Assembly (NCBI GenBank): GCA_030831965.1
Contig: JAURJZ010000080.1
Span: forward strand, 1-60,818
Length of the DNA stretch: 60,818 nucleotides
Origin: Verrucomicrobiota bacterium
GTDB taxonomy: Bacteria > Verrucomicrobiota > Verrucomicrobiia > Opitutales > UBA953
Direction: 5' to 3'
Of this stretch, positions 1 to 9,747 are shown in pieces. Each line of letters opens with the position of its first letter. The stretch's first letter is position 1. A model generated the notes under the pieces. The model ran no database searches. It was not told the DNA's origin and saw only the letters and a list, made by a program, of their open reading frames with translations. Made by a program: the position numbers and the translations under genes.

Positions 1-1
1 C

Positions 2-736
2 GCGACGGCGGCGGCCCTGACGCGGCGCGGCTTCGCCCCCGGCAGCGTGGTGGTCTGCGACGGCGACAGCCGGCGGATGCGGCGCGCGGGTTTCCTCCCG
101 CTGAACCCGCTTGAGCCCGCGCGACTCGGCGAGCTGCCCGTGAGGGCCTGGGACCTGGAATGCCAGGCCTGGGCGGCGGACGACCGCTACGCCTACGAGA
201 ACCCGGTGCCGCCCGCGCCCGGGGCCGAGCTGCCGGGATGGCACAGCCCGCGGCGCAGCCTGCTGCCCCGACCGCTGGCGGAGGAGTTCGACTTCTGGGT
301 GCACCTGCCGGTGGCGACGGACTCGGCCGACCTGGGCGTGCATGGGGCGGTGGCCTGCGCCTCGCTGGGCAACGCGACGAACACGGCTCGCTTCGCGGGC
401 AACCCGCGCAACGCGGCGATGGCGGCGATCGAGATGGCGGCTTGGCCGGCGGTCGACGCCCGCCGCGCGATCACGCTGATGTCCCTCGAGCGCTTCCAGA
501 TCCGGGGAGGTCCCGCCTTCGACGCTGGCTGGATGCGCTCGGAGCGCACGCTGCTGGGCAGCGCCAACCCGCTGATTCTCGACCAGGTCGCGCTGCTGCG
601 GATCCGGGCGGCGCGGGGCGAGGGGCCGGACGCGGGCGGCGAGCCCGCGCTGTTCCAGGCGGCGGCGGGAGGGGGCGCGACGCTCGGCCCGGCGAGGCCG
701 GCGGACGTGACGCTCGTGCGGCTGGGCGAGCGCTAA
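2..736 (+). CDS. DUF362-like protein, 3' part only
   Basis: The frame is open from base 2, and the residues before the first possible GTG start (base 47) read like normal protein, so the gene begins left of the window and 244 residues are visible. The middle part (DFWVHLPVAT, then a Gly/Asn-rich stretch) and the later GGPAFDAGW...LLGSANPLILDQVAL region resemble DUF362 proteins, a family of unknown function often linked to redox or iron-sulfur proteins. No cysteine cluster is seen in the visible part. It ends 20 bases from the stop of the convergent malate dehydrogenase gene. The family call rests on motif memory only, so a different family is possible. Confidence 0.6.
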   Translation, partial: ATAAALTRRGFAPGSVVVCDGDSRRMRRAGFLPLNPLEPARLGELPVRAWDLECQAWAADDRYAYENPVPPAPGAELPGWHSPRRSLLPRPLAEEFDFWVHLPVATDSADLGVHGAVACASLGNATNTARFAGNPRNAAMAAIEMAAWPAVDARRAITLMSLERFQIRGGPAFDAGWMRSERTLLGSANPLILDQVALLRIRAARGEGPDAGGEPALFQAAAGGGATLGPARPADVTLVRLGER

Positions 737-756
737 GGACGCCGGCGAGGGCGACC

Positions 757-1764
757 TCAGAGGGCGACGCCGAGCGCCTCGGCGGCGGTGGCGCGCTCCT
801 CGAGCAGCTCCTGCTCGGTGAGGGCGACCTTCTCGCGGGCGAAGGCGTCGAGCTCGAGCCCTTGGACGATCTCCCAGGAGCCGTCGGCCTTGGTGCGGAC
901 GGGGTAGCCGAAGAGGATGCCGGGCTTCACGCCGTAGTCGCCCTTGGAGAGGACGGCGACGGAGTGCCAGTCGCCCTCGGGGGTGGGGAAGTGGAGGCTG
1001 CGCAGGGTGTCGAGCGCGGCGTTGGCGGCGGAGGCGGCGGAGGAGGCGCCCCGGGCCTTGATGACGGCGGCGCCGCGCTGCTGGACGGCGGGCACGAAGG
1101 TGTCGCGCAGCCAGGCATGGTCGGGGATGGCGGCGGTGGCGGGGCGGCCGCCGAGGGTGGCGTGGGCGAAGGCGGGGAACTGGGTGGAGGAGTGGTTGCC
1201 CCAGATGCCGACGCGGCGGACGGCGGAGACGTGGACGCCGGCCTTGGCGGCGAGCATGGCCTTGGCGCGGTTCTCGTCGAGCCGGGTCATGGCGAAGACG
1301 TTCTCGGGGCGGAGCTTGCCGGCGCGGAGCGCGATGAGGGCGTTGGTGTTGCAGGGATTGCCGACGACGAGGACGCGGACGCCGGGCTTGGCGCTGCGGC
1401 CGATGGCCTCGCCCTGGCCGACGAAGATCCTGCCGTTGATGCCGAGGAGGTCCTTGCGCTCCATGCCGGCCTTGCGGGGGACGGCGCCGATGAGGAGGCA
1501 CCAGTCGGCGTCCCTGAAGCCGGCGTCGAGGTCGCCGGTGGCGACGACGTCGGCGAGGAGCGGGAAGGCGGCGTCCTCGAGCTCCATGACGACGCCCTTG
1601 AGGGCGTCGAGGCCGGGCCCGACCTCGATGAGGTTGAGGGCGACGGGCTGGTCGGGCCCGAAGACGGCGCCGGAGGCCAGGCGGAAGATGGCGGCGTAGC
1701 CGATGTTGCCGGCGGCGCCGGTGACGGCGACGCGGATGGGAGGTCGGGAGGTCGCGGAAGCCAT
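757..1764 (-). CDS. mdh: Malate dehydrogenase (NAD-dependent)
   Basis: This cytosolic TCA-cycle enzyme interconverts malate and oxaloacetate using NAD. The 335-residue product has the nucleotide-binding loop GAAGNIG at residues 16-22, substrate arginines near 97 and 103, the VGNPCNTNA segment near 134-142, and the catalytic Asp163/His191 pair ([11 protein letters not shown] and [12 protein letters not shown]). The GIWGNHSS signature and overall length match the 'type 2' malate dehydrogenases rather than lactate dehydrogenases. The ATG at 1764 is chosen because the Rossmann fold begins only about 10 residues later; the frame stays open far upstream but that part is the shadow of other genes. 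It is the last gene of the long minus-strand block. Confidence 0.95.
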   Translation of the reverse strand: MASATSRPPIRVAVTGAAGNIGYAAIFRLASGAVFGPDQPVALNLIEVGPGLDALKGVVMELEDAAFPLLADVVATGDLDAGFRDADWCLLIGAVPRKAGMERKDLLGINGRIFVGQGEAIGRSAKPGVRVLVVGNPCNTNALIALRAGKLRPENVFAMTRLDENRAKAMLAAKAGVHVSAVRRVGIWGNHSSTQFPAFAHATLGGRPATAAIPDHAWLRDTFVPAVQQRGAAVIKARGASSAASAANAALDTLRSLHFPTPEGDWHSVAVLSKGDYGVKPGILFGYPVRTKADGSWEIVQGLELDAFAREKVALTEQELLEERATAAEALGVAL

Positions 1765-1807
1765 GGGGCATCCAACCCTGCGGCGGGAACCGGGGGAAGG
1801 AAAAACC

Positions 1808-2506
1808 TCAGAGCGGAAGCTCGCCCTGGCCGAGGGAGGCGTCGGTGCCGGCGGCGGCGGAGTCGGCGAGAAGGCGGCCGAGGCGGTCGGAGGCGGAGGG
1901 AGCGAGGGCGAGGAGGACGAGGGCGGCGGCGAGGGCGTCGAAACCGGCGGCGTGGTAGCGGCGGCGGCCCGGAGGGCAGAGGCGCTCGGCCTCGGCGGCG
2001 AGGCGCGGCGCGAGGCCGAGGCGCTCGACGAGGGGCTCGAGCGAGTAATCGGCGAGGCCGGGCCGGCGGAGGCGGGCGAGCGCGAGGGTGTCGATCCATG
2101 GGCCCCACTCGGCGCGGGCCTCGGCGGTCTCGGCGACGGCGGGCACGGCGGAGGGGTGGGGCCAGGTGGCGGCGAGGAGGCGGGCCTCGACGGAGGCTTG
2201 GTGCGCGGCGAGGAGGCCGCTGGCGCGGAGGGACAGGAAGTCCTGCCAGCGGGACTCGAAGGGCCGCTCGCCGCGCAGGTCGGACTCGGCCAGCCCGTGG
2301 CAGCGGGTTTCCTCGGCGGGGATGCCGGCGCGGGGGGCGCATCGGCCGGTGAGGAGGCTGACGACGCGGCCGCCGAGGAGGGTGACGGCGCCGAACTCGA
2401 CGACGCCGGTGCGGGGGCCGCCCTCGAAGTCGAGGACGTGCACCGGAACCTCGGTCCAGGGCTGGCGGGGATCGGCCAAGTCAGAGCGAGGCGTAGAGCT
2501 GGCCAA
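1808..2506 (-). CDS. 3'-5' exonuclease, DnaQ-like (DEDDh) family
   Basis: A putative DNA or RNA 3'-5' exonuclease of 232 residues. The ExoI motif is VLDFEGG (Asp26, Glu28) and the ExoIII motif is [10 protein letters not shown] near residue 190, giving the His-x4-Asp pair of DEDDh enzymes. The ExoII region ([14 protein letters not shown]) keeps the His but has Glu in the place of the usual Asp, so activity is not certain. No polymerase or BRCT domain is attached. The listed start is a TTG that overlaps the preceding gene's end by 26 bases; another TTG at 2479 or a GTG at 2443 would also keep the catalytic domain. It lies between a glycoside hydrolase and mdh. Confidence 0.75.
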   Translation of the reverse strand: MASSTPRSDLADPRQPWTEVPVHVLDFEGGPRTGVVEFGAVTLLGGRVVSLLTGRCAPRAGIPAEETRCHGLAESDLRGERPFESRWQDFLSLRASGLLAAHQASVEARLLAATWPHPSAVPAVAETAEARAEWGPWIDTLALARLRRPGLADYSLEPLVERLGLAPRLAAEAERLCPPGRRRYHAAGFDALAAALVLLALAPSASDRLGRLLADSAAAGTDASLGQGELPL

Positions 2507-3314
2507 GCTCGGTCAGGGAGCCGTCGGCCTTGGTCAGGGCGCTGGTGCCGAGGGGAGCGGAGGTGGGCGAGGAGGGGAACCAGGCGTGGCGCTCGAGGCA
2601 CTCGAGCGCCTCGAGCTTGGGGAAGACCTTGCGCATGAAGTCGGCGACCTGGGCCGGCTTGAACCGGTTCTGCTCGGCGGCCTTGGCGTTCCAGTCGCCG
2701 ACGGCGTACTCGGTGATCCAGACGGGGCGGTTGCCGAACATCCCGGAGACGTTGCGGACGCGGCCGACGAGGCCGTCGGGGTCGGGTCCGCCGTAGGAGT
2801 GCATGCAGATGAAGTCGACGCGGAGCCTGCGCTCCTCGACGCCCCTCATGAAGGCCTTCATCCAATCGCGGTCGGGATGGACGCAGCCGGGGGAGCCGAG
2901 GCGGAGGCCGGTGCGCATGAGGACGGGCCAGACGTCGAGCACGCGCTCGACGCTGAGGTTGGACTGGTCGTGCTGGTCGGGCTCGTTGAAGCCGAGGAGG
3001 GTGCCGATGCCCTGGGCCTTGGCCTGGGCGGCGGCGGCGGCGATCTGGGCGTCCTGGCCCCAGTAGCCCCAGACCATCGGGGTGAAATCGATTTCCTTGG
3101 GCAGCAGCTCGGGTCGCTCGGCGCCCCAGGTGTAGATCCAGCGGGGCTTGAGGCGCTGGACGGACGGAAGCCACTTGCCGTCCTTTTTCGCGACGAGGCA
3201 CAGCCCCTTCTTGCGGAGGGGCTTGGGGGCGGGCGGGGCGACCTGGGCGCCGACGGCGGCGGCGAGGGCGAGGGCGCCGGAGAGGGTGAGGAATTCCTTT
3301 CGGTCCATCCGCAT
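2481..3314 (-). CDS. Secreted glycoside hydrolase, Asl1/GH128-like
   Basis: A 277-residue probable exported beta-glucan-type hydrolase. The N-terminus [20 protein letters not shown] looks like a signal peptide with a weak twin-arginine-like pattern (RK before FLTLSG). The mature part has the TIM-barrel signatures of the Asl1/GH128 family: WIYTWG, a strand ending GFNEPDQ (acid/base Glu), FICMHSYGG, and [12 protein letters not shown] (nucleophile Glu). Family members cleave beta-1,3-glucan, but the substrate here is not shown. The start at 3314 is used because the hydrophobic leader begins there; a second ATG lies at 3308. The open frame extends upstream only as non-coding-like sequence. Confidence 0.8.
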   Translation of the reverse strand: MRMDRKEFLTLSGALALAAAVGAQVAPPAPKPLRKKGLCLVAKKDGKWLPSVQRLKPRWIYTWGAERPELLPKEIDFTPMVWGYWGQDAQIAAAAAQAKAQGIGTLLGFNEPDQHDQSNLSVERVLDVWPVLMRTGLRLGSPGCVHPDRDWMKAFMRGVEERRLRVDFICMHSYGGPDPDGLVGRVRNVSGMFGNRPVWITEYAVGDWNAKAAEQNRFKPAQVADFMRKVFPKLEALECLERHAWFPSSPTSAPLGTSALTKADGSLTELGQLYASL

Positions 3315-3346
3315 GAGACAGCGGGCAAGGTCCCGGGTTGCGGCGG

Positions 3347-5878
3347 CTAGCGCCACTCGTGCCGGGGATAGCGGCCGCGGAGGTCCTTGCGGACCTGCTC
3401 GTAGGAGCCTTTCCAGAAGGCGTCGAGGTCGGTGGTCCTCTGGACGGTGCGGCGGGCGGGGGACTGGATGCAGACGACAAGGGGGACGCGTCCGCCGCAG
3501 ACGCGGAGGCGGGAGCCGGGGACGTCGTAGAGTTCCTGGACGGTGGCCTCGATCTCGGCGGTGCCGTCGGGGTTGTAGGTGATGCGGGCGGGGTGCTTCC
3601 TGCGGGGGAGCTCGAGGCGCTCGGGGCACTGGGAGTCGAGGGCGAGGGCCTGCTCATGGGTGAGCCAGCCGCGGACGCTGGGCATGACGGGGCGGTCGCG
3701 GATGTCGCGGTGCGAGGTGGCGCCGGCGCAGACCTCCTCGATGACGAGGCGGCGGGCGGCGTCGTCGAAGGTCGGGATGGCGAGCTCGGGGGCGTGGCGG
3801 GCGAGGAAGTTGGCGCGGGCGATCCAGGCGTCGACGGCGGCGTCCCACCGGTCGAGGGCGAGGCGGCCGGCGACGACCTCGGCGGCGAGGAGGCGGCTGG
3901 CCTCGTCGGAGGGCGCGTCGTCGCGCTCCCTGGACTCGAGGACGAGGTCGCGGAAGCGGCGCTCGACGCGGGTGACGACGCGGCGGAGGGCCGGGTCGTA
4001 GCGGGGCGCGGCGACCTCGTGGAAGTCGCCGGGGAAGAGGTCGCGGAGCCAGGCCTCCTCGACCGCGGTGGCGAGGGCGAGGAGGGTGACGACCTGGCCG
4101 CGCACCTGCACCTCCTCCATCTCGGCGGCGACGAGGAGGCGGGCGTCGCGGACGCAGGTCTCGCGGCGCAGCTCGCCCTTGCGGCCGTGGGCGACGGCGC
4201 AGCGGAGGGTGCCGGCGTCGAGGCGGACGGCGATGCGGTCGGAATGGCCGAGGAGGAGGCAGCGGCGGACGGCGTCGGGGTCGGCCGGCGGCGTCTCGGT
4301 GGGCAGCCCCTGCCCGCGGGCGATGCGGAGGAACTGCTGGGCGGCGCGCTCGGCCTCGCGGGCGCCCTGGGCGTGGATGCCGAGGCGGTCGCAGGCGTCG
4401 GGATCGAAGCGGAGCTCGGCGGCGCGGGCGAGGAGGGCGAGGCGCAGGTGGAAGTCGGACCCCGGCGGGCAAGTCACGGCGTCGCGCGCGGCCTCCACCG
4501 AGGCGTCGACGTTGCGCAGGAGGATGTCCCTGCCCTGCTCGAGGCCGGCGATGCGGGCGACCTCGGGGACGCAGGCGAGCTCGCCGGCGGCGAGGAGCAT
4601 GCGGGCGAGGCGGGGATGGGCGGGGAACGCGGCCATGCGCCGGCCGAGCGGGGTGATGTCGCCTTCCGCACCGAGGGCGCCGAGGTCGGCGAGGGTGGCC
4701 CGGGCGCGCTCGACGGCGCGGGGCTCGGGCGGCTCGAACCAGGGGAAGTCGGCGGCGTCGCCCCAGCCGCCGGCGCGGAGCAGGAGGAGGGTCTCGCAGA
4801 GGTCGACGCGGCGGATCTCGGGGGTTTGGCGGGCGGGTCGGGCCTCGTGCTCGGAGCGGGACCAGAGGCGGACGCAGCGGCCGGGCCCGGTGCGGCCGGC
4901 GCGGCCGGCGCGCTGCTCGGCGGAGGCCTGGGACACGGGCTCGGTCAGGAGGGTGTCGATGCCGCGGACAGGGTCGAAGCGGGCGACGCGGGCGAGGCCG
5001 GCGTCGACCACGGCGCGAATGCCGGGGAGGGTGAGGGAGGTCTCGGCGACGTTGGTGGCGACGACGACCTTGCGGGTGTCGCCGGCGCGGACGGCGCGGT
5101 CCTGCTCGTCGGCGGGCAGGTCGCCGTGGAGGGGGAGGAGGTCGACGCCGCGGCACTCGGGCGCGTTGCGGAGGAGGCCGAGGGTGCGGCTGATCTCGTG
5201 GGCGCCGGGCATGAAGACGAGGATGTCGCCCGCGGGTTCCTCGCGAAGGAGCCGGCGCACCTGCTCGGCGGCGGGTTCCCAGGGCCAGCGGCCGGCGACC
5301 TTGGGGGTGGCGACGTTCTCGATGGCGACGGGATGGGCGCGGCCGTCGGCGGCGAGGGTGACGGCGTCGCCGAGCCAAGCGGCGAGGGTGTCGGTGTCGA
5401 GCGTGGCGGACATGGCCACGAGGAGGAGGTCGGGCCGCTCGGCGGACTGGAGGCGGCGGGCGAGGGCCAGGGCGACGTCGGCGTGGAGGTTGCGCTCGTG
5501 GAACTCGTCGAAGACGACGGCGCCGACGCCGCGCAGGGCGGGGTCGGCGGCCATCTGGCGGAGGAGGAGGGCCTCGGTGACGAACTTGATGCGGGTGGCG
5601 GCGGACTCGACGCGGTCGAAGCGGATCTGATAGCCGACCTCGTCGCCAAGGCGGCCGCCGCGCTCGGCGGCGATGCGGGCGGCGAGGAGCCGGGCGGCGA
5701 TGCGCCGGGGCTGGAGGACGACGACCTGGCCGTGGACGAGGCCGAGGTCGACGAGCATCTGGGGAACCTGGGTGGACTTGCCGGAGCCGGTGGGGGCGCG
5801 GAGGACGAGGCGGCGGGTGCGGGCGCAGGCCTCGCGGAGGGGCTCGCGGAGAGCCTCGATGGGGAGGCCGGAGCTCAT
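3347..5878 (-). CDS. hrpB: ATP-dependent RNA helicase HrpB
   Basis: A DExH-box helicase of 843 residues, the normal HrpB size. It has the Walker A loop APTGSGKST at 28-36, the DEFH box at 124-127 followed by ERN, motif III SATLDT, motif [12 protein letters not shown], and motif [14 protein letters not shown]. The C-terminal HrpB-specific region follows ([31 protein letters not shown], then [19 protein letters not shown] at the extreme end). The molecular target of HrpB is poorly defined in bacteria. It overlaps the upstream phosphoesterase gene by four bases (ATGA), which suggests coupled translation. Confidence 0.95.
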   Translation of the reverse strand: MSSGLPIEALREPLREACARTRRLVLRAPTGSGKSTQVPQMLVDLGLVHGQVVVLQPRRIAARLLAARIAAERGGRLGDEVGYQIRFDRVESAATRIKFVTEALLLRQMAADPALRGVGAVVFDEFHERNLHADVALALARRLQSAERPDLLLVAMSATLDTDTLAAWLGDAVTLAADGRAHPVAIENVATPKVAGRWPWEPAAEQVRRLLREEPAGDILVFMPGAHEISRTLGLLRNAPECRGVDLLPLHGDLPADEQDRAVRAGDTRKVVVATNVAETSLTLPGIRAVVDAGLARVARFDPVRGIDTLLTEPVSQASAEQRAGRAGRTGPGRCVRLWSRSEHEARPARQTPEIRRVDLCETLLLLRAGGWGDAADFPWFEPPEPRAVERARATLADLGALGAEGDITPLGRRMAAFPAHPRLARMLLAAGELACVPEVARIAGLEQGRDILLRNVDASVEAARDAVTCPPGSDFHLRLALLARAAELRFDPDACDRLGIHAQGAREAERAAQQFLRIARGQGLPTETPPADPDAVRRCLLLGHSDRIAVRLDAGTLRCAVAHGRKGELRRETCVRDARLLVAAEMEEVQVRGQVVTLLALATAVEEAWLRDLFPGDFHEVAAPRYDPALRRVVTRVERRFRDLVLESRERDDAPSDEASRLLAAEVVAGRLALDRWDAAVDAWIARANFLARHAPELAIPTFDDAARRLVIEEVCAGATSHRDIRDRPVMPSVRGWLTHEQALALDSQCPERLELPRRKHPARITYNPDGTAEIEATVQELYDVPGSRLRVCGGRVPLVVCIQSPARRTVQRTTDLDAFWKGSYEQVRKDLRGRYPRHEWR

Positions 5879-6327
5879 CGGACGTCGAGTTCGACGATCT
5901 CGGCGGCGGGCTCGCCCGGACCGAGGGTGAGGATGGCCACCGTGACGGGGAGGCGGAAGCGGCGGGGGCCGGCGGAGCCGGGATTGACTCGGAGGGGGCC
6001 GGCGGCGTCGCGGCGGACGAGGGGTTGGTGGGTGTGGCCGGTGACGACGATGTCGGGCCGGTGGGCGGGCTCGTCGACGGCTCGGTGGCCGTGGTGGAGG
6101 AGGATGCGGAAATTGCCGGCGAGGTGGACGCGCTCGAGGGGGAGCGCGGGGAGGTCGTCGCAGTTGCCGGCGACGGCGACGGTCGGGGCGAGGTCGCCGA
6201 GGACGTCGAGCAGGTCGGCCTCGCCGATGTCGCCCGCGTGCAGGATGGCGTCGCACCCCTCGAGGGCGACGAGGGCCTGCGGGCGCAGGAGCCCGTGGGT
6301 GTCCGCGATCAGGCCGATGCGCGTCAT
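5875..6327 (-). CDS. YfcE/MJ0936-type metallophosphoesterase
   Basis: A 150-residue calcineurin-like phosphoesterase. The metal-binding motifs are in order: ADTHG near the N-terminus, HAGDIG, AGNCDD, LLHHGH and TGHTHQP, followed by NPGSAGPRR, which is typical of the YfcE family. Relatives hydrolyse phosphodiesters in vitro, but a physiological substrate is rarely known. ATG start at 6327. It sits between dnaX and hrpB, overlapping hrpB by four bases. Confidence 0.9.
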   Translation of the reverse strand: MTRIGLIADTHGLLRPQALVALEGCDAILHAGDIGEADLLDVLGDLAPTVAVAGNCDDLPALPLERVHLAGNFRILLHHGHRAVDEPAHRPDIVVTGHTHQPLVRRDAAGPLRVNPGSAGPRRFRLPVTVAILTLGPGEPAAEIVELDVR

Positions 6328-6337
6328 GGCCTCGGGC

Positions 6338-7858
6338 TCAGCGCGGGCGGCGGAGGGCGCCGGGCTTGAGGGGACGCAGCTGGGAGAACTCCGCGCCGAG
6401 GGATTCCTTGAGGCGGGCGCGGACGCCGGGGGGGATGGCGCCGAGGGCTTGGTCGAACTCGGGTGTGCCGGGGCGGGCGGGCGGCGTCTCGGGAACGGCC
6501 TTGGGTGCGGACGCGGTCGACGGCTCGGGCCAGGCCTCGGCGGGAGGCGCGTCGAAGGCCTCCCCCGTGTCGAGCGCCTCGTCGGGCGGGCCGTCGGAGA
6601 CGGGCTGGCTTGCCGCCTCGGCGCGGGGGGCGGGCGGCGTCGGGGCGGGCCTGGCGGGCGAGCCCGCGGGAGGCGGGGTCCCTATTTTTTTTTGGCCGGG
6701 CTCCCGGGGGAGTCCGTTGGCGGCGGCGCTGAGGTCGCGGATGAGCGCGTCGACGGATCGGTGTCGGGTCTGCTCGGCGGCCTTGAGGAGGGTGACCTCG
6801 AAGACGGCGCGGGGGGAGAGGCCGTGGCGGAGGGAGGCCTCGGCCTGCTGGAGGGTGTCGAGCATGCGCACGAGCGTGTCGGACCCGAGCTCGGCGCCGA
6901 GGCGGGCGCTGCGGCCGCCGGAGCGGGCGGCGTCGAGCATGGCGTCGCGGACGTGGGACTGGAGGTCGGCGTGGATGCGGAGAAGGTCGCGCCCGTCGGC
7001 GTGGAAGCGGTCGGCGAGGGCGAGGAGGGCGGGCGCGTCGGCCTTGGCGAGGGCGGCGGCGAGGTCCTGGAGCTCGCGCGCGGAGGCGAGGCCGTAGATG
7101 TCGAGCACGTCCTTCTCGGCGACCTTCTTGCCGGCGAAGGCGATGATCTGGTCGAGGATGGACTGGGAGTCGCGCATGCCGCCCTGGGCGAGGCGGGCGA
7201 TGGCGAGGAGGGCCTCGCGGTCGGCCTGGATGCCGTCGGCCTTGACGATGGCCTCGAGGCGGTCGGCGATGAGCGCGTCGGGGATGGGCTGGAACTCGAG
7301 GCGCTGGCAGCGGGAGACAATGGTCTCGAGGACCTTGTCGGACTCGGTGGTGGCGAAGATGAACTTCACCCAGGGCGGGGGCTCCTCGATGGTCTTGAGG
7401 AGGGCGTTGAAGGCGTCCTTGCTCAGCTGGTGGACCTCGTCGATGATGAAGACCTTGAACCGGCCGGCGGGGCGGACCTGGCAGGCCTCGCGGATGGACT
7501 TGGCGTCTTCGATGCCGCGGTTGGAGGCGGCGTCGATCTCGACGACGTCGAGGTAGGACCCCTGCTCGATCTCGCGGCAGACGGGGTCGTCGGGGTCGAA
7601 GTCGGCCTTGGGGCCGCCCTCGCAGCAGAGCGCCTTGGCGAGGATGCGCGCGGTGGTGGTCTTGCCGGTGCCGCGGGGCCCGACGAAGAGGTAGGCGTGC
7701 GCGATGCGGCCGCCGCGGATGGCGTTGCCGAGGGTGCGGACGATGTGCTGCTGGCCGACGATCTCGCCGAAGGCGCGGGGGCGCCAGCGGCGGGCGATGA
7801 CCTGGAAGGCGGGTTCGGGCACTGGCCGGAGCGTGGCGCGGGCGGGGGCGGGTGTCAA
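6338..7858 (-). CDS. dnaX: DNA polymerase III subunit gamma/tau
   Basis: The clamp-loader ATPase of the replicative polymerase. The product is 506 residues. The AAA+ core has YLFVGPRGTGKTTTA (Walker A 60-67), FIIDEVHQLS (Walker B), FATTE (sensor 1) and the clamp-loader SRC motif in IVSRCQRLEF. The zinc site is degenerate: only the outer cysteines (C78/C79 and C94) of the usual four remain. After the conserved core a Pro/Ala-rich linker starts right at a run of nine A residues (codons 389-392), the position where other bacteria produce the short gamma form. The listed start is TTG; a GTG at 7822 would remove 12 residues and still leave the conserved AFQVIARRWRP start. Confidence 0.93.
   Translation of the reverse strand: MTPAPARATLRPVPEPAFQVIARRWRPRAFGEIVGQQHIVRTLGNAIRGGRIAHAYLFVGPRGTGKTTTARILAKALCCEGGPKADFDPDDPVCREIEQGSYLDVVEIDAASNRGIEDAKSIREACQVRPAGRFKVFIIDEVHQLSKDAFNALLKTIEEPPPWVKFIFATTESDKVLETIVSRCQRLEFQPIPDALIADRLEAIVKADGIQADREALLAIARLAQGGMRDSQSILDQIIAFAGKKVAEKDVLDIYGLASARELQDLAAALAKADAPALLALADRFHADGRDLLRIHADLQSHVRDAMLDAARSGGRSARLGAELGSDTLVRMLDTLQQAEASLRHGLSPRAVFEVTLLKAAEQTRHRSVDALIRDLSAAANGLPREPGQKKIGTPPPAGSPARPAPTPPAPRAEAASQPVSDGPPDEALDTGEAFDAPPAEAWPEPSTASAPKAVPETPPARPGTPEFDQALGAIPPGVRARLKESLGAEFSQLRPLKPGALRRPR
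6685..6693 (-). promoter_or_regulatory. A9 slippage/frameshift site in dnaX
   Basis: The dnaX message reads GGC CAA AAA AAA ATA GGG here, a run of nine A in an otherwise strongly GC-rich gene. Loss of one A, gain of two, or a +1 ribosomal shift puts TAG (6684-6682) directly after the lysine codons and ends the protein at residue 391, which would be a gamma-like form. A gain of one A or a -1 shift stays open for over 100 codons as far as I can read. Thermus thermophilus dnaX is the known precedent for transcriptional slippage on A9. Confidence 0.65.
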
Positions 7859-7868
7859 CGGCCCCGGC

Positions 7869-9419
7869 TCACTCCCACTCGATGGTGGACGGCGGCTTGG
7901 AGGAGATGTCGTAGACGACGCGGTTGAAACCCTTGACCTCGTTGATGACGCGGGAGGAGACCTTGCGGAGGAAGTCGTGGGGGAGGTGGGCCCAGTCGGC
8001 CGTCATGGCGTCGGACGAGGTGACGGCGCGGAGGGCGCAGACGTGGTCGTAGGTGCGCTCGTCGCCCATCACGCCGACGGTGCGGACGGGGAGGAAGACG
8101 GCGAAGGCCTGCCAGACCTTGTCGTAGAGGCCGGAGGCGCGGAGCTCGTCGATGAAGATGGCGTCGGCCTGGCGGAGGACGTCGAGGCGCTCGCGGGTGA
8201 TCTCGCCGCAGACGCGGACGGCGAGGCCGGGGCCGGGGAAGGGGTGGCGCCAGACCATCGGCTTGGGTAGGCCGAGGGCCTCGCCGAGGGCGCGGACCTC
8301 GTCCTTGAAGAGCTCGCGCAGGGGCTCGAGGAGGCGGAGCTTCATGCGCTTGGGCAGGCCGCCCACGTTGTGGTGGCTCTTGATGGTGGCGGCGGGGTTG
8401 CCGTCGATGGCGACGGACTCGATGATGTCGGGGTAGAGGGTGCCTTGGGCGAGGAACTCGACCTTGCCGCGGCGGCGGATCTTGGCGACCTCCGCGTCGA
8501 AGACGCGGATGAACTCGTGGCCGATGATCTTGCGCTTGCGCTCGGGGTCGGTGACGCCGCGGAGCTTGCGCAGGAAGCGGTCGGAGGCGTCGACCACGCG
8601 GAGGTCGACCTTGAAGCGGCCGCGGAACATGCGCTCGACCTGCTCGCGCTCGCCGAGGCGGAGCAGGCCGTTGTCGACGAAGACGCAGGTGAGCTGGCGG
8701 CCGACGGCCTTCTGGATGAGGGCGGCGGCGACGGAGGAGTCGACCCCGCCGGAGAGGCCGAGGATGACGTGGGACTTGCCGACCTGGGCGCGGATCTGGC
8801 GGATGGCGGCGCCGGCGTAGTCCTCCATCACCCAGTCGGGGCGGCAGCGGCAGATGCGGAAGAGGAAGTTGCGGAGGATGTCCATCCCGCGCTCGGAATG
8901 GGCGACCTCGGGGTGGAACTGGATGCCGTAGAAGCGCCGGGCGGCGTCCTGCACCACGGCGTGCTCGGAGTTCTCGGTGCTGGCGACGGCCCGGAAGCCC
9001 CGGGGCAGCCGCGCGACCTTGTCGCCGTGGGAGTTCCAGACGCGGAGGGGGCCGCGGAGGCCGTGGAGCAGGTCGGAGCCGGCGCGGAAGCGGAGGGTGC
9101 CGTGGCCGTACTCGCGGTGGGCGGACGGGGCGACCTTGCCGCCGAGCATCTCGCCCATCAGCTGGACGCCGTAGCAGATGCCGAGGACGGGCACGCCGAG
9201 GGCGAAGACGGCGGGATCGGGGCGGGGCGAGCCCTTGGCGCGGACGCTGGCGGGGCCGCCGGAGAGGATGACGCCGCGGACGCCGTCGGCGCGGAGCGTG
9301 GCGGCGTCGACGCCGAACGGGTAGATGCGGGAGTGGACGCGGCACTCGCGGATGCGCCGGGCGATGACCTGGGTGTACTGGGACCCGAAATCGAGGACGG
9401 CGATGGTCTGGTTGGCCAT
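7869..9419 (-). CDS. guaA: GMP synthase (glutamine-hydrolysing)
   Basis: Converts XMP to GMP with ATP and glutamine, the last step of guanine nucleotide synthesis. The 516-residue product has the class I amidotransferase domain first ([10 protein letters not shown], the nucleophile elbow GICYGVQLM, then GIQFHPEV). The PP-loop ATP pyrophosphatase follows ([16 protein letters not shown]), then the dimerisation domain with the conserved end [21 protein letters not shown] at 9419 fits the family start [12 protein letters not shown]; the longer open frame upstream is the shadow of the zinc-ribbon gene. It lies ten bases before dnaX. Confidence 0.97.
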   Translation of the reverse strand: MANQTIAVLDFGSQYTQVIARRIRECRVHSRIYPFGVDAATLRADGVRGVILSGGPASVRAKGSPRPDPAVFALGVPVLGICYGVQLMGEMLGGKVAPSAHREYGHGTLRFRAGSDLLHGLRGPLRVWNSHGDKVARLPRGFRAVASTENSEHAVVQDAARRFYGIQFHPEVAHSERGMDILRNFLFRICRCRPDWVMEDYAGAAIRQIRAQVGKSHVILGLSGGVDSSVAAALIQKAVGRQLTCVFVDNGLLRLGEREQVERMFRGRFKVDLRVVDASDRFLRKLRGVTDPERKRKIIGHEFIRVFDAEVAKIRRRGKVEFLAQGTLYPDIIESVAIDGNPAATIKSHHNVGGLPKRMKLRLLEPLRELFKDEVRALGEALGLPKPMVWRHPFPGPGLAVRVCGEITRERLDVLRQADAIFIDELRASGLYDKVWQAFAVFLPVRTVGVMGDERTYDHVCALRAVTSSDAMTADWAHLPHDFLRKVSSRVINEVKGFNRVVYDISSKPPSTIEWE

Positions 9420-9444
9420 GGGGAGGAGGGGAGGATGGGGGCGT

Positions 9445-9678
9445 TCAGAAGCGGAGGCGAACATTGTTCGCCCCGCAGCCCGGGCAGGGGGCCTCCTCGC
9501 GGAGGCGGGGCCGGGAGTAGGTGCGCCCGCAGCGGGTGCAGGCGAAGGCGGAGCGGAGGCGGCGGGGGTCGGCGAGCAGGGCCTCGCGGCGGTCGTACCA
9601 CACCCAGGCACCGAGGAGGAGGGCGCAGCCCAGGCCGGCGACGAGGGCGAGGAAGGTTCCGAGCTCAACGGGGATCAT
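9445..9678 (-). CDS. Small membrane protein with zinc ribbon
   Basis: A 77-residue protein of unknown function. An N-terminal transmembrane helix (about residues 7-28, ending [11 protein letters not shown]) is followed by a two-knuckle zinc ribbon, C47-x2-C50 and C65-x2-C68. It lies between rplQ and guaA, on the same strand and 69 bases after rplQ, so it may be cotranscribed with the alpha operon. The intact cysteine pairs and fit to the gap support a real gene. I recognise no named family. Confidence 0.7.
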   Translation of the reverse strand: MIPVELGTFLALVAGLGCALLLGAWVWYDRREALLADPRRLRSAFACTRCGRTYSRPRLREEAPCPGCGANNVRLRF

Positions 9679-9747
9679 CGGGAAGACGGCGGCGGACGCG
9701 CCCGCGGGAGGCGGGCGCGTCCGGGAGGGCCGGGCGGGCGCCGCGAC

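Noticed and set aside
6330-6686. -1 frame extension of dnaX beyond the A9 run as a functional alternative protein
   Set aside because: It stays open but reads as Arg/Pro/Ala-rich sequence with no domain, so I regard it as a by-product at most; the +1-equivalent stop is the more meaningful alternative.
3338-7927. Very long plus-strand open frame opposite hrpB and dnaX
   Set aside because: Its predicted product is almost only Gly, Ala, Glu, Asp and Val, typical of the antisense of GC-rich genes, and the opposite strand holds clearly recognisable genes.
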